Of a DNA stretch of 34,498 nucleotides, positions 17,982 to 27,409 are shown in pieces. Under the pieces are notes generated by a model. It had not been told where the DNA came from. It searched no databases and worked only from the letters and a program-made list of their open reading frames with translations. The position numbers and the translations under genes were made by a program. The first letter of the stretch is position 1; each line of letters starts with the position of its first letter. The stretch is from assembly GCA_017856055.1 (NCBI GenBank), contig JAFMFP010000006.1, positions 1 through 34,498 of the forward strand, read 5' to 3'. The stretch comes from Fidelibacterota bacterium. GTDB lineage: Bacteria > Fidelibacterota > Marinisomatia > Marinisomatales > Marinisomataceae.

Positions 17982-18681
17982 TTACTTTAACCTTATTTAA
18001 ATATTCTTCATATCTCTTTAAATCTTCAGCAATAAAAACTGAAACACCTCTACCTGTAACAGTTGCTCCAGAAATACCATCTACTTGATGGATAGAACTA
18101 GAATTTTCTGGATTAACCTTTCCTTTGACTACCTCAATACCAATAATTTCTTTTTGGATATCTCTAATTTTTTTTCCTTTAAAGTTGTTTGTAAACCAAC
18201 CTTTTTCAACTTCTCCACCCAACCCTGGAGTTTCACCATGTTTGTAAAATTGTATTCCTAAAACTGTGTCAGTATCAGGTTTTAAAGCAATATAGCCATA
18301 AATAGTGGACCAAAGTCCTTTCCCAGCTACAGGAAGAGCAATTCCAGAAATATCACCATCAACAATCTTGAGATAAACAGGAAGTTGGGATTGATTTTTT
18401 TCAATATCAACATCTTCTATAACACAATCAATTTTGTTTCCATCTTTATCTACACAAAAAGCTTGAACATTTTGAGAAAATATTTTCTCTACTAAATCAT
18501 TTGTCCATGGGTTGTTAGGGTCTTCTTCATAATCTAAGGACCTTAAAATATTTTTCTTAACATCAGCTTTTAAATTATAATCTTGCAGATCTCTCACATT
18601 AATTTTAGTAAAGGACAAAATAGTCCCTAAAATAGCTGTTACTATAAAAACAAACCCTAAAGTATAAGTATTACTATGCAT
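17968..18681 (-). CDS. nqrC: Na+-NQR subunit C
   Basis: 237 aa; covalent-FMN motif [24 protein letters not shown]. Confidence 0.97.
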   Translation of the reverse strand: MHSNTYTLGFVFIVTAILGTILSFTKINVRDLQDYNLKADVKKNILRSLDYEEDPNNPWTNDLVEKIFSQNVQAFCVDKDGNKIDCVIEDVDIEKNQSQLPVYLKIVDGDISGIALPVAGKGLWSTIYGYIALKPDTDTVLGIQFYKHGETPGLGGEVEKGWFTNNFKGKKIRDIQKEIIGIEVVKGKVNPENSSSIHQVDGISGATVTGRGVSVFIAEDLKRYEEYLNKVKVSGTI

Positions 18682-19849
18682 TTCTACCTAACCTCATTTT
18701 AATGTTTGATTGAATTATATAGTAATCAATTAGAGGAGCAAACATATTCATAATTAAAATGGCCAACATAACTCCTTCGGGATATGCTGGATTGATAGAT
18801 CTGATAATTACTGTCAAAAAACCTATAAAAAATCCATAAATCCATCTACCGCGATTGGTATGAGAAGAAGTAACAGGTTCAGTCGCCATAAACACTATTC
18901 CAAAAAGAAAACTTCCAATTAATAAATGTTGCAAGGGAGTGATGGTTAACATTGCATTTGTTGAAAAAGGAGCAAGCAAATTTAAAATAGTTGCGGTTAG
19001 GATTAAACCAACAATTGATGAAAGCATTATTCTCCACGATGCAATACCACAGTATATTAAGAATAGACCTCCTAATATAATTAATAATTTGTTTGTTTCT
19101 CCAATAGAACCAGGAATAAGGCCCCAAAAAAGATTCATATTTGAAAAATCGAATTGAGTTATATTGGAAAATAAATTGGAAGCAGTATCATAATTTTTGG
19201 GGTTAGCAGGAACAGATAAAGCAGTTGCAGCACTGTATCCATCTACACCAATAGCCCATATTTTGTCACCAGACATTTTGGTTGGAAAAGCAAAATACAT
19301 AAAAGCTCTAGCTGTGAGAGCAGGATTAAAAATATTAGTTCCAACACCACCAAAAATTTCTTTTCCAATTATAATACCAAAAGCAGTTCCAATGAAAACT
19401 TGCCAGAGAGGAACAGTAGGCGGTAAGGTCAAGGGAATCAACGCACAAGAAACTAGGAAACCCTCATTTACTTCATGTTTTCTAATAATTGCAAAACTTA
19501 ATTCACAAATTGCTCCAGCAACAAAAGTTGTTATCAAAATTGGAAGAACATATTTTAACCCGAAAAGAAATGAAGGAATAAAGCTGGAATCAATGTTTAA
19601 AGCATTGGAGTAAAGATAGCCAATATTATATGCGCCAAATATATAGCAAGGAATTAAAGCTATTACTACAAAAAACATTGTCCTTTTAATATCCATATTA
19701 TCTCTAATATGAGGACCAGATTTTGTCTGACTATCCGTAGAAAAGAAAATTGTGTCGGCCGCCTCCCAAATTGGATAAGCCCATGAAAGTGGTTTACCTT
19801 TTTCTACTAACTTTCCTGTTTTTTCAAAAATGTTTTTTAAAAATTTCAT
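18674..19849 (-). CDS. nqrB: Na+-NQR subunit B
   Basis: 391 aa; GKEIFGGVGTNIFNPALTARAFMYFAFP, FMN-site DGYSAATALS, FMATEPVTSSHTNRGRWIYG. Confidence 0.98.
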   Translation of the reverse strand: MKFLKNIFEKTGKLVEKGKPLSWAYPIWEAADTIFFSTDSQTKSGPHIRDNMDIKRTMFFVVIALIPCYIFGAYNIGYLYSNALNIDSSFIPSFLFGLKYVLPILITTFVAGAICELSFAIIRKHEVNEGFLVSCALIPLTLPPTVPLWQVFIGTAFGIIIGKEIFGGVGTNIFNPALTARAFMYFAFPTKMSGDKIWAIGVDGYSAATALSVPANPKNYDTASNLFSNITQFDFSNMNLFWGLIPGSIGETNKLLIILGGLFLIYCGIASWRIMLSSIVGLILTATILNLLAPFSTNAMLTITPLQHLLIGSFLFGIVFMATEPVTSSHTNRGRWIYGFFIGFLTVIIRSINPAYPEGVMLAILIMNMFAPLIDYYIIQSNIKMRLGRNA

Positions 19850-21183
19850 TATTTATCCAAATAAATCATATTCAAACCTTTGCGAATAATCCCCGCAACA
19901 TCAGTCTTTGATGGACATACAAAAGAACATAATGCCACATCTTCTTCAGAGCACTCATAAATACCTAGTTTCTCCATTTCTTCAAAATCTCCTGCTTCAA
20001 TACTTCTAACTAAAGCATTGATATAGATGTTCATTGGAAAAACTTTTTCCCACGCATCAATTGGAACTAAAGCACGATGGCTCCCATTTTGAAGAGTAGT
20101 AAATTCAAAAGGTTTTTTATTAGTACCAAAATAAGCATTGAAAACGCTATATTTTGATTTACCACCTGGATGAAGCCATCCAATAAAAGGTCTATTAAAA
20201 GACTCTAATATTACTGAAATAGATGAGTGGTAAAAACCTAAAAAGTTTTCAATTGATGTGTGCTTTCCTGTTAAAACATCTCCTGAGATTATTCTTAAAC
20301 TTGAATCAACCAAATCATCTTTACATAAATTATTTATATTAGCGCCTAACCTTGAGCTAATATAACTAGGATTTTTGACACCTGGTCCAGCTAGATTTAT
20401 GGTAGTTTTAAAGTCATAAATACCATAAGAGAAAGCTTTTCCAAGAATTACCAGATGCTGGGGTTTTATTGTCCAAATAATATCTTTATTATTAATTGGA
20501 TCAACATGATTGAGAATAACTCCTATATTACCTGATGGATGAGGACCTTCTACAAAGATTTTTTCTACAAATTCTAAATCATCAACAAAATCAAATTGAG
20601 AAGAATTTACGGCGACATAAATCTTACCATCTGTTAAGTGTTTAAGGTTTTTCAATCCTTCAGTGATGTATTTTTTTTCTCCTGACAAAGAAAAATTGAA
20701 ATCTGTTCCAAGGGGAGCAGTATTGGCGAAGCTAACAATAATAGCTTTAGGTTTTTCAGCAGGATTAGCTACCATATCAAATGGACGCTTTTGAATAAAA
20801 GGAAATAAATTTTTATCTAAAAGAAAATTAATTACTTCTTCTCTAGAACTAAGATTTGTTGTTGAAGAAGTTTGTATTTTTTCTGATTCGTAATCTATGC
20901 GAGTAATAATATTTAATATTGCTCGTCTTTCTCCAAACTCAATTCTCTCAATTACTCCAGAAGCGAGTGATGGCCATTTTACTGATGGGTTATTTTTATC
21001 ATAAAAAATTGGCTCTCCAATCCTAATTGACTGACCTTCTTCAATTAATAGTTTTGGTTTTATATAATTAAACTCTACTGGAGAAATAGAAACTGTTTCG
21101 GGAAATTTTTCGCTTATTGAATCAATTCTCGCTTTTCCAGCAATATTAATATCATGACCTTTTTTGATTTTAATCTTTTTCAT
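19849..21183 (-). CDS. nqrA: Na+-NQR subunit A
   Basis: 444 aa; KIKKGHDINIAGKA, EGPHPSGNIGVILNHVDPI, GWLHPGGKSKYSVFNAYF, CSFVCPSKTDV. Confidence 0.97.
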   Translation of the reverse strand: MKKIKIKKGHDINIAGKARIDSISEKFPETVSISPVEFNYIKPKLLIEEGQSIRIGEPIFYDKNNPSVKWPSLASGVIERIEFGERRAILNIITRIDYESEKIQTSSTTNLSSREEVINFLLDKNLFPFIQKRPFDMVANPAEKPKAIIVSFANTAPLGTDFNFSLSGEKKYITEGLKNLKHLTDGKIYVAVNSSQFDFVDDLEFVEKIFVEGPHPSGNIGVILNHVDPINNKDIIWTIKPQHLVILGKAFSYGIYDFKTTINLAGPGVKNPSYISSRLGANINNLCKDDLVDSSLRIISGDVLTGKHTSIENFLGFYHSSISVILESFNRPFIGWLHPGGKSKYSVFNAYFGTNKKPFEFTTLQNGSHRALVPIDAWEKVFPMNIYINALVRSIEAGDFEEMEKLGIYECSEEDVALCSFVCPSKTDVAGIIRKGLNMIYLDK

Positions 21184-21250
21184 TTAAAAATTGATTTTTT
21201 GCAACGAGAAGATAAGAAAAAAAGATTATCGAATTAAAGGAATTTTAAAA

Positions 21251-22468
21251 TTATTTTTGAGATACTTTAGCTTTCCAGGAAAAATAATCCCCATCATAAT
21301 TACTTATTGATTGCCACTCTTTAATTTTTTGAAAGATTCTTTCTGAAGTATCGGAATCAATATCTTTAATATCTTCAATTGTTAATTCGCTTACAGTTTT
21401 AGCACTAACTCTAGATGCTTTAATGTTTCCTTTACCAGTAATGGCATTTCCCATTCCATGAACAGATTCCAAATGGTTAAATTTTCCAGAATTTTGATCT
21501 ACAATATCATAAACAGAACCACTCATTGGAACTCCTTTAATTGGTTCTGGTAAACTACCAATTGAACTGATGAAAGTGTTTCCTCGAACAACCATTTCAG
21601 AATCTTCAATTGTTTTTAATTGACCATTGATATTTCTGCTTTTTATAACCTTTAGACCAACTAGTAAATCGTTTTCTAAATTTATTCCACAAGGTTGAGT
21701 ATTTTCTAAGACTTTAAATAAGAATTTTGAAGTAGTATTTTCAAGGATTTTTCTACGAGCCATCTTTCGTTTTTCGATCATATCTTCACTTAAATCATCT
21801 GGAATAGTGGTTAGAGGCATACTTTCAATGTCTCTTCTATAAATTAAAGTTGTTCCTTTTATCCCAAGATCTTCATAGGAAATACCATGTTCAGCTAAAT
21901 AATCTGGAATTCCCTTATGCTCCATTTCTATAATATCAAAATTTTTAATCTTGGACTCAACTTTTTGTCTAACAAGTTCTAATTGAGATATCTTACAAAC
22001 ATCAATAGATGCTAATCCTCCGCCAATAACGATAACATTATCTTCAATTGAAACAGATGCTCCCTGATAACCATTCTCGTGATAATGATTAAACCAATAA
22101 ACAAGAGGATTTTGATAATAAAAATTTTTGAAACTCTCAATTTCTTTCACTGGAAAACTTCTATCTTTCCAAGCACCGTTAGCAAAATATATACAACTCC
22201 AACCCATGTTCATTAATTCTTCTAAAGAAATGTCCGATCCAACCTTCATATTTGGGACAAAGCTTACTAGTTCATTAGAAAGAATTTCGTCAATCTTAAA
22301 ATATTCGCTTATCCTTTGCTTTTCATGCCATCTAGGAAGTCCATCTTCGATCTTACCATAAGGCATTGAGTTTTGATCAATAATAACAGACTTAATTCCT
22401 TGTTCTGAGAGTTTTTGCGCAGCTGTCGAACCTGAAACTGCACCTCCAATAATTAATACTACTTTCAT
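21251..22468 (-). CDS. FAD/NAD(P)-dependent oxidoreductase, GltD/ferredoxin-NADP reductase (FprA)-like
   Basis: VLIIGGAVSGSTAAQKLSEQG (FAD), PYGKIEDGLPRWHEKQRI, VIVIGGGLASIDVCKI (NAD(P)), C-terminal GNAITGKGNIKASR. No Fe-S cysteine motif. Confidence 0.72.
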   Translation of the reverse strand: MKVVLIIGGAVSGSTAAQKLSEQGIKSVIIDQNSMPYGKIEDGLPRWHEKQRISEYFKIDEILSNELVSFVPNMKVGSDISLEELMNMGWSCIYFANGAWKDRSFPVKEIESFKNFYYQNPLVYWFNHYHENGYQGASVSIEDNVIVIGGGLASIDVCKISQLELVRQKVESKIKNFDIIEMEHKGIPDYLAEHGISYEDLGIKGTTLIYRRDIESMPLTTIPDDLSEDMIEKRKMARRKILENTTSKFLFKVLENTQPCGINLENDLLVGLKVIKSRNINGQLKTIEDSEMVVRGNTFISSIGSLPEPIKGVPMSGSVYDIVDQNSGKFNHLESVHGMGNAITGKGNIKASRVSAKTVSELTIEDIKDIDSDTSERIFQKIKEWQSISNYDGDYFSWKAKVSQK

Positions 22469-22498
22469 ATTTTTTGTAATTTGTTAAATTTATCGCTA

Positions 22499-23410
22499 AT
22501 GAAGTTACTAAATAAATTAATAATTACAATTATTCCCTTTCTTCCCAAATCTTTTGTTCGGTTAGTTGCTTCTCCATACATAGCTGGAATCACTAATGAT
22601 GAAATGATAGATAGTGTTCTCAAGCTCAACAATCAAGGATACGATGTTGCAATTGATATTCTGGGAGAACATGTTAAAACAGAAATTGAAGCTGAGAGGA
22701 TTACAAATCATTATAAAGAAATTTATCAATTGATAAATCAAAATAATCTTTCAGCAAATATCTCAATCAAACTAACACATATTGGACAAGATTTGGGATA
22801 CGATGTTGTAAAAAAAAATCTATTTGAGCTATTAAAAGCTGCGAAAGAAACAAATAATTTTCTTCGAATTGATATGGAAAATTCACCCTATACCAGTGAA
22901 ACTATACAATTATATAAAGAATGTATTAAAATTTATGATAAAGTTGGGATAGTGCTTCAAGCTTATATGTTAAGATCAGAAAATGATTTAGAAATTTTAT
23001 CCGACGAAAATTTTAATGTAAGAATTTGTAAAGGAATTTATGTTGAAGATGAATCAATTGTTTTGAAAGATTATCATAAAATAAGAAAAAACTATATTTC
23101 TCTAGTAAAAAAGGGATTAAAAAACAATTCTTACATTGCCATTGCTACACATGATGAAGAAATAATTAATCATCTTTCATCATGGATTTTTGAAAATAAT
23201 ATTCCAAAAAATCAATTTGAATTCCAATCATTGCATGGAGTCCCAATTGAAAAGAAACTTAAAGAGCTTCTGAATCATAATTTTAAAGTTAGGATATATC
23301 TTCCCTTTGGAGATAATTGGTATGATTATTCCATCAGGAGATTAAAAGAAAACCCTAAGATGGCTGGATACATTATAAAGAATTTATTTAAAAAAATTTT
23401 CCGAATTTAA
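22499..23410 (+). CDS. Proline dehydrogenase (monofunctional PRODH)
   Basis: C-terminal RIYLPFGDNWYDYSIRRLKENP matches the PRODH RxPxGxxWYxYxxRRLxENP signature. ATG at 22499 is preferred over the TTG at 22481. Confidence 0.9.
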   Translation: MKLLNKLIITIIPFLPKSFVRLVASPYIAGITNDEMIDSVLKLNNQGYDVAIDILGEHVKTEIEAERITNHYKEIYQLINQNNLSANISIKLTHIGQDLGYDVVKKNLFELLKAAKETNNFLRIDMENSPYTSETIQLYKECIKIYDKVGIVLQAYMLRSENDLEILSDENFNVRICKGIYVEDESIVLKDYHKIRKNYISLVKKGLKNNSYIAIATHDEEIINHLSSWIFENNIPKNQFEFQSLHGVPIEKKLKELLNHNFKVRIYLPFGDNWYDYSIRRLKENPKMAGYIIKNLFKKIFRI

Positions 23411-23867
23411 ATTTTCTATAAACGAAAAGAAATACTAGTCCAGCAACATTTGAAAACCATACTTTAGGGTTTGACCATGGAATTCCATCGAAATAGAAAT
23501 TATTTATAGGCCAAAAGATCTTTGTTGGGAAATAGGCTTCTGAATGAAATGGAAAGTCTAATAAAATATGAAATGGCCAAGCAAGCATTGGGATAAAAAA
23601 TTCTCTTTTGAAAAAAAATACTATTCCAATAAATAAAAAAGAAATAATGAAACTGTGTGTAAAATTATAAAAGAAAAATAGCCAATCTGGAAGAATACTT
23701 ATTTCGGGCGGTTTACCGAAAGTAAAATCTCCTTCAAAAACCTTTAGAATAAAAAAAATTCCAAAAGAAAATAAATCAGGCATTGCGCCAAAGAAAAAAG
23801 CTAGATGTCCAAAGTTTTTATTGGAAAATAATCCTCTTCCCCATAATGCATGGCTTAAAGTATCCAA
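23388..23867 (-). CDS. Membrane protein, YdjM/DUF457-like (predicted membrane-bound hydrolase family)
   Basis: 159 aa multi-TM beginning MDTLSHALWG with NFTHSFIISFLF and WPFHILLDFPFHS His-containing motifs. Family assignment from motif memory only. Confidence 0.55.
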   Translation of the reverse strand: MDTLSHALWGRGLFSNKNFGHLAFFFGAMPDLFSFGIFFILKVFEGDFTFGKPPEISILPDWLFFFYNFTHSFIISFLFIGIVFFFKREFFIPMLAWPFHILLDFPFHSEAYFPTKIFWPINNFYFDGIPWSNPKVWFSNVAGLVFLFVYRKFKFGKFF

Positions 23868-23869
23868 GA

Positions 23870-24748
23870 CTAAATCCCTCTTTTACCCCATCCCATTTTT
23901 TCTCTAAGGGTTTCGTAATAGTCATAATCGTCAAAAGTTATAAACTTGAGATTATTTGAGGACTTGGCTATTGATAGAGTTTCATTCTTACTAAAATTAA
24001 TTATCTGTTGTCCATCGCAAATTAGATTTAATGAATTTTCTGAGGAACCTTTGAAATCAAATTTAATTTTAACATCCGATGGAAGAACTAAAGGCCTTGA
24101 AGTCAAAGAATGAGGGGCAATAGGAGTAACAAGAATAGAAAAAACATCTGGCTGAACAATGGGACCTCCAGCTGACAAAGAGTATGCAGTAGATCCAGTG
24201 GGAGTACTAACGATAATACCATCCGATTTATACTGGCCAACCAGTTTATTATTCACACTAAATGATAGCGAGGTTATTCTATAGGAATTCTTATTTTGGA
24301 TAACCAAATCATTTGTAGCAAAATATATTTTTTCAGAATCAGATAGCTTGGCATTTAAAACTATTCTTTCTTCAATGCTATAATTGCCTTTTAACATATC
24401 ATCTAGTTTTGCAATTATGTTAATTGGAGTAGTATTTGATAAAAATCCAAGACCTCCGAGATGAACACCAAGAACTGGGATAGATTTTTCTCTTAAATTT
24501 CGTACTGCAGAAATTAAAGTACCATCTCCACCTAAGCACAACAAAAAGTCAACGCTAGGAATTGATTCATCAGCCTGAAAATAACTAAAATTATATCCTT
24601 TAGTTACTTCACTAATTTTTTCAAATGAGCTTGGAAGAAAAGCTTCTAAATTATTTTTTTTTGCCCAATCGAGGATTGAAACAAGTAACAAAGAAGATTC
24701 TTTTTTATCTAAATTAGCCCAAATAGCAAATGTTTTGGGAGCTTTCAT
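23870..24748 (-). CDS. nadK: NAD kinase
   Basis: LLCLGGDGTLISAVR, GVHLGGLGFLSN, SDGIIVSTPTGSTAYSLSAGGPIV. Confidence 0.96.
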   Translation of the reverse strand: MKAPKTFAIWANLDKKESSLLLVSILDWAKKNNLEAFLPSSFEKISEVTKGYNFSYFQADESIPSVDFLLCLGGDGTLISAVRNLREKSIPVLGVHLGGLGFLSNTTPINIIAKLDDMLKGNYSIEERIVLNAKLSDSEKIYFATNDLVIQNKNSYRITSLSFSVNNKLVGQYKSDGIIVSTPTGSTAYSLSAGGPIVQPDVFSILVTPIAPHSLTSRPLVLPSDVKIKFDFKGSSENSLNLICDGQQIINFSKNETLSIAKSSNNLKFITFDDYDYYETLREKMGWGKRGI

Positions 24749-24754
24749 TTAAAT

Positions 24755-24850
24755 TTATCTATTTTTTTTCTTATGTCTGTTAGCACGTAAACGTTTTTTA
24801 CGTTTATGTGTGTTCATTTTTCTTTTTTTTCTCTTTTTACCGCAAGGCAT
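24755..24850 (-). CDS. Very basic 31-aa protein, AURKAIP1/COX24-like (putative small ribosome-associated protein), not in the ORF track
   Basis: MPCGKKRKKRKMNTHKRKKRLRANRHKKKNR, complete ATG..TAA ORF filling the nadK-HU gap; more than half Lys/Arg. Confidence 0.68.
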   Translation of the reverse strand: MPCGKKRKKRKMNTHKRKKRLRANRHKKKNR

Positions 24851-24862
24851 TTATAACTCCGT

Positions 24863-25153
24863 TTAATAATCAATTAATTTTTCATTAACATTTGTTTTCA
24901 TTTTTTTTGATGGCTTGAAAACAGGAACATAACGTTCAGGTAAATATATTGGATCACCTGACTTTGGGTTTCTTGCTTTCTTTGGCAATCTGTATTTAAC
25001 TGAGAAAGTTCCAAATCCTCTTAACTCAATTTTATCATTTTTTTCAAGGGCTTTAATAATCAAATCAAAGGCATGGTTCAAAACAGTTTCTACTTCCACT
25101 TTAGATAATCCTGTTGAAGATGAAACAGCATCGACTATATCTTGCTTAATCAT
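24863..25153 (-). CDS. HU/IHF family DNA-binding protein
   Basis: 96 aa; KQDIVDAVSSSTGLSK...IELRGFGTFSVKYRLPKKARNPKSGDPIYLPERYVPVFKPSKKMK. Confidence 0.95.
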   Translation of the reverse strand: MIKQDIVDAVSSSTGLSKVEVETVLNHAFDLIIKALEKNDKIELRGFGTFSVKYRLPKKARNPKSGDPIYLPERYVPVFKPSKKMKTNVNEKLIDY

Positions 25154-25163
25154 ATATATTTAT

Positions 25164-26912
25164 TCAATTTGTATTTATTTTTAATTTTTGACCAGGATAA
25201 ATTATGGAAGAAGTTAATTTATTCCATTCATTTATTTGTTTTACAGAAACTTTATATTTTTCTGCAATTCTTATTAATGAATCCCCACTTTTTACTATAT
25301 ATTCAATAGATTGACTGGAGGAACTTTCAGTAATTCTATTTACAAATAACGTAAGTTTTTGCCCAGGATAAATGCTTGAGCTATTACCCATGTTATTCCA
25401 TTTTCTAATTTCACTGGCTCTAGTTTTGTAATCTTCGGCAATATGTCCTAAGGTATCTCCACTCTTAACTACATATGTAATTTTGTCAGGATAATTTGAA
25501 TAGATACCTCCTTTAATTGGAATTTTAAGCTTTTGTCCAATATAAACTTTATTAACATTTGTTATATTATTAATACTTTGTAAATCTGCAACTGAAACCC
25601 GATACTTGGAAGCGATTGAAATTAAATTTTCTCCCTTTCCAACTCTATGTTCTACTCTTTGAATGGCAAATTTTTCATCATCTGGAATAGAATTGAAGTT
25701 TTTTATAAATATATCTTTTTTCCCTATTGGAATTTTTAATTGATAAACTTTATTAGATGGTGTAGCAGGTTGTCTGAGCTCAGGATTTAACTTCTTAATA
25801 ACTGATAATCTTGATTCAGCTGCCTTTGCTAAAATTGAGAGATCTGCACTTTTTTCAACTTCAACAATATCATAAGTTAATGGTTTGTTTCGAGGAATTT
25901 TAAAACCATATTTTTCAGGATTTTTCAAAATAATTGCTGAAGACATAAAATATGGGATATAGTTTTTTGTATCCTCAGGCAAAGAATATAATTGCCAAAA
26001 ATCAGTAGTATCATGGAATTTGATTGCTCGATTAACTCGTCCTGGGCCAGAATTGTAGGCAGCTAAAACTAGAAACCAATCTCCAAATTCGTTGTATAAA
26101 TCTGAGAAATATTTTACTGCTGCTTCTGTTGACTTTTCAGGATCTTGTCTTTCATCAACATACCAATTTCTTTGAAGTCCATATTGCTCTCCTGTTGAAT
26201 ACATAAATTGCCAAAAACCAACTGCCTTTGCTCTAGAAACAGCTCGAGGGTCGAATCCTGATTCAATCATTGAAACAACAATTAATTCTTCCGGTAAATT
26301 ATTCTTCTGTAAAATTGGCAATATCATATCTCGATATTCTGCATATCTCCTGAGCCAAATGTTATATCCTTTCCTCCCTTTCCCCTGAAAGTATCTTATA
26401 TATCTATCAACATCATTATTAATTACTAGAGGTATATGACCAGCTCTATCTTCAATAATTGTAAATTTTGTAGTACCCATTTCGACTGTTTCGTTATCAT
26501 CGACATAATCAGCAATATCTTTTTTGATTATGTCAGCCGTTAGAAATTGAGTAGAACGATCTATCGTATTTAATCTATCTGTATAAATTTTTATAAAGTC
26601 AGTCTGGAATTTTTCAAATTCTATTTTATCAATTTCTTCTTTGACTCCAATTTGATCTACATCAGATAAAAGATCAAAAATTCGCTTGATATTATATACT
26701 ACTTCAACCGTATCCAGATTTACATCTGCAATAATTGCATCAGATAAATATTGTTTTGCTTCATTCAAAATAGAAGTAATTCTATTCCCTGCTAGCAAAA
26801 AAGTTGTATCATCTGTATTCATAAAAGGTTTCTTGCTAGATTGAGACAAGCTATTTTGTCCAATTAATAGATTAAAAAGGATTACTAAGTATAAATATTT
26901 ATGATAAAACAT
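25164..26912 (-). CDS. Lytic transglycosylase (MltD-like, SLT domain) with three C-terminal LysM repeats
   Basis: Signal-like N-terminus; SMIESGFDPRAVSRAKAVGFWQFMYSTGEQYGL, AAYNSGPGRVNRAI; three LysM blocks (HRVGKGENLISIASKY, YVVKSGDTLGHIAEDY, YIVKSGDSLIRIAEKY). Confidence 0.94.
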   Translation of the reverse strand: MFYHKYLYLVILFNLLIGQNSLSQSSKKPFMNTDDTTFLLAGNRITSILNEAKQYLSDAIIADVNLDTVEVVYNIKRIFDLLSDVDQIGVKEEIDKIEFEKFQTDFIKIYTDRLNTIDRSTQFLTADIIKKDIADYVDDNETVEMGTTKFTIIEDRAGHIPLVINNDVDRYIRYFQGKGRKGYNIWLRRYAEYRDMILPILQKNNLPEELIVVSMIESGFDPRAVSRAKAVGFWQFMYSTGEQYGLQRNWYVDERQDPEKSTEAAVKYFSDLYNEFGDWFLVLAAYNSGPGRVNRAIKFHDTTDFWQLYSLPEDTKNYIPYFMSSAIILKNPEKYGFKIPRNKPLTYDIVEVEKSADLSILAKAAESRLSVIKKLNPELRQPATPSNKVYQLKIPIGKKDIFIKNFNSIPDDEKFAIQRVEHRVGKGENLISIASKYRVSVADLQSINNITNVNKVYIGQKLKIPIKGGIYSNYPDKITYVVKSGDTLGHIAEDYKTRASEIRKWNNMGNSSSIYPGQKLTLFVNRITESSSSQSIEYIVKSGDSLIRIAEKYKVSVKQINEWNKLTSSIIYPGQKLKINTN

Positions 26913-26950
26913 TGCGGGGAAAGTTATTTGAAAAGAAAAAGATAAGCAAG

Positions 26951-27409
26951 TTACGCTTTTTTTATTTGATTAATGTATTTTGAGGAACTGTAACCATAAT
27001 GAAAAGATAATGTTTTGACTTCTCCCCCATTATTTTTTACAAAGTCAGACCCGACAATATTAGATTCACTGTAATCTCCACCCTTTACTAAGATATTTGG
27101 TTTGATTTTTTTGATAAGATTTAGAGGAGTATCTTCTTCAAATATAAAAACGAAATCAACTGCTTTTAATGACTCCAATATTATTTTTCTATCAGATTCA
27201 ATATTTATAGGTCTATCTTTACCTTTAAGTTTTTTTATAGAGAAATCAGAGTTTATTCCTACGACTAAAATATCTCCAAGTTTTTTCGCATCATTCAAAA
27301 GCCTTATGTGCCCAACATGAAGAATGTCAAAACACCCATTAGTAAAAACAATTTTCTTGTTTGAAGATAGATTATAAAGTTGTTCAAAGTTGTTAGCTAT
27401 ATTTTTCAA
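26951..27409 (-). CDS. rfaE2: D-glycero-beta-D-manno-heptose 1-phosphate adenylyltransferase (stand-alone RfaE2/HldE C-domain)
   Basis: 152 aa cytidylyltransferase-like; FTNGCFDILHVGHIRLLNDAKKLGDILVVGINSD, KGGDY, GYSSSKYI. Confidence 0.9.
   Translation of the reverse strand: MKNIANNFEQLYNLSSNKKIVFTNGCFDILHVGHIRLLNDAKKLGDILVVGINSDFSIKKLKGKDRPINIESDRKIILESLKAVDFVFIFEEDTPLNLIKKIKPNILVKGGDYSESNIVGSDFVKNNGGEVKTLSFHYGYSSSKYINQIKKA

Noticed and set aside
19197-19613. 138-aa plus-strand ORF opposite nqrB
   Set aside because: Antisense shadow of the strongly conserved nqrB coding sequence; no recognisable family or RBS.
25164-25660. Repetitive signal near the transglycosylase 3' end
   Set aside because: Explained by three LysM domains rather than a DNA-level repeat or CRISPR.
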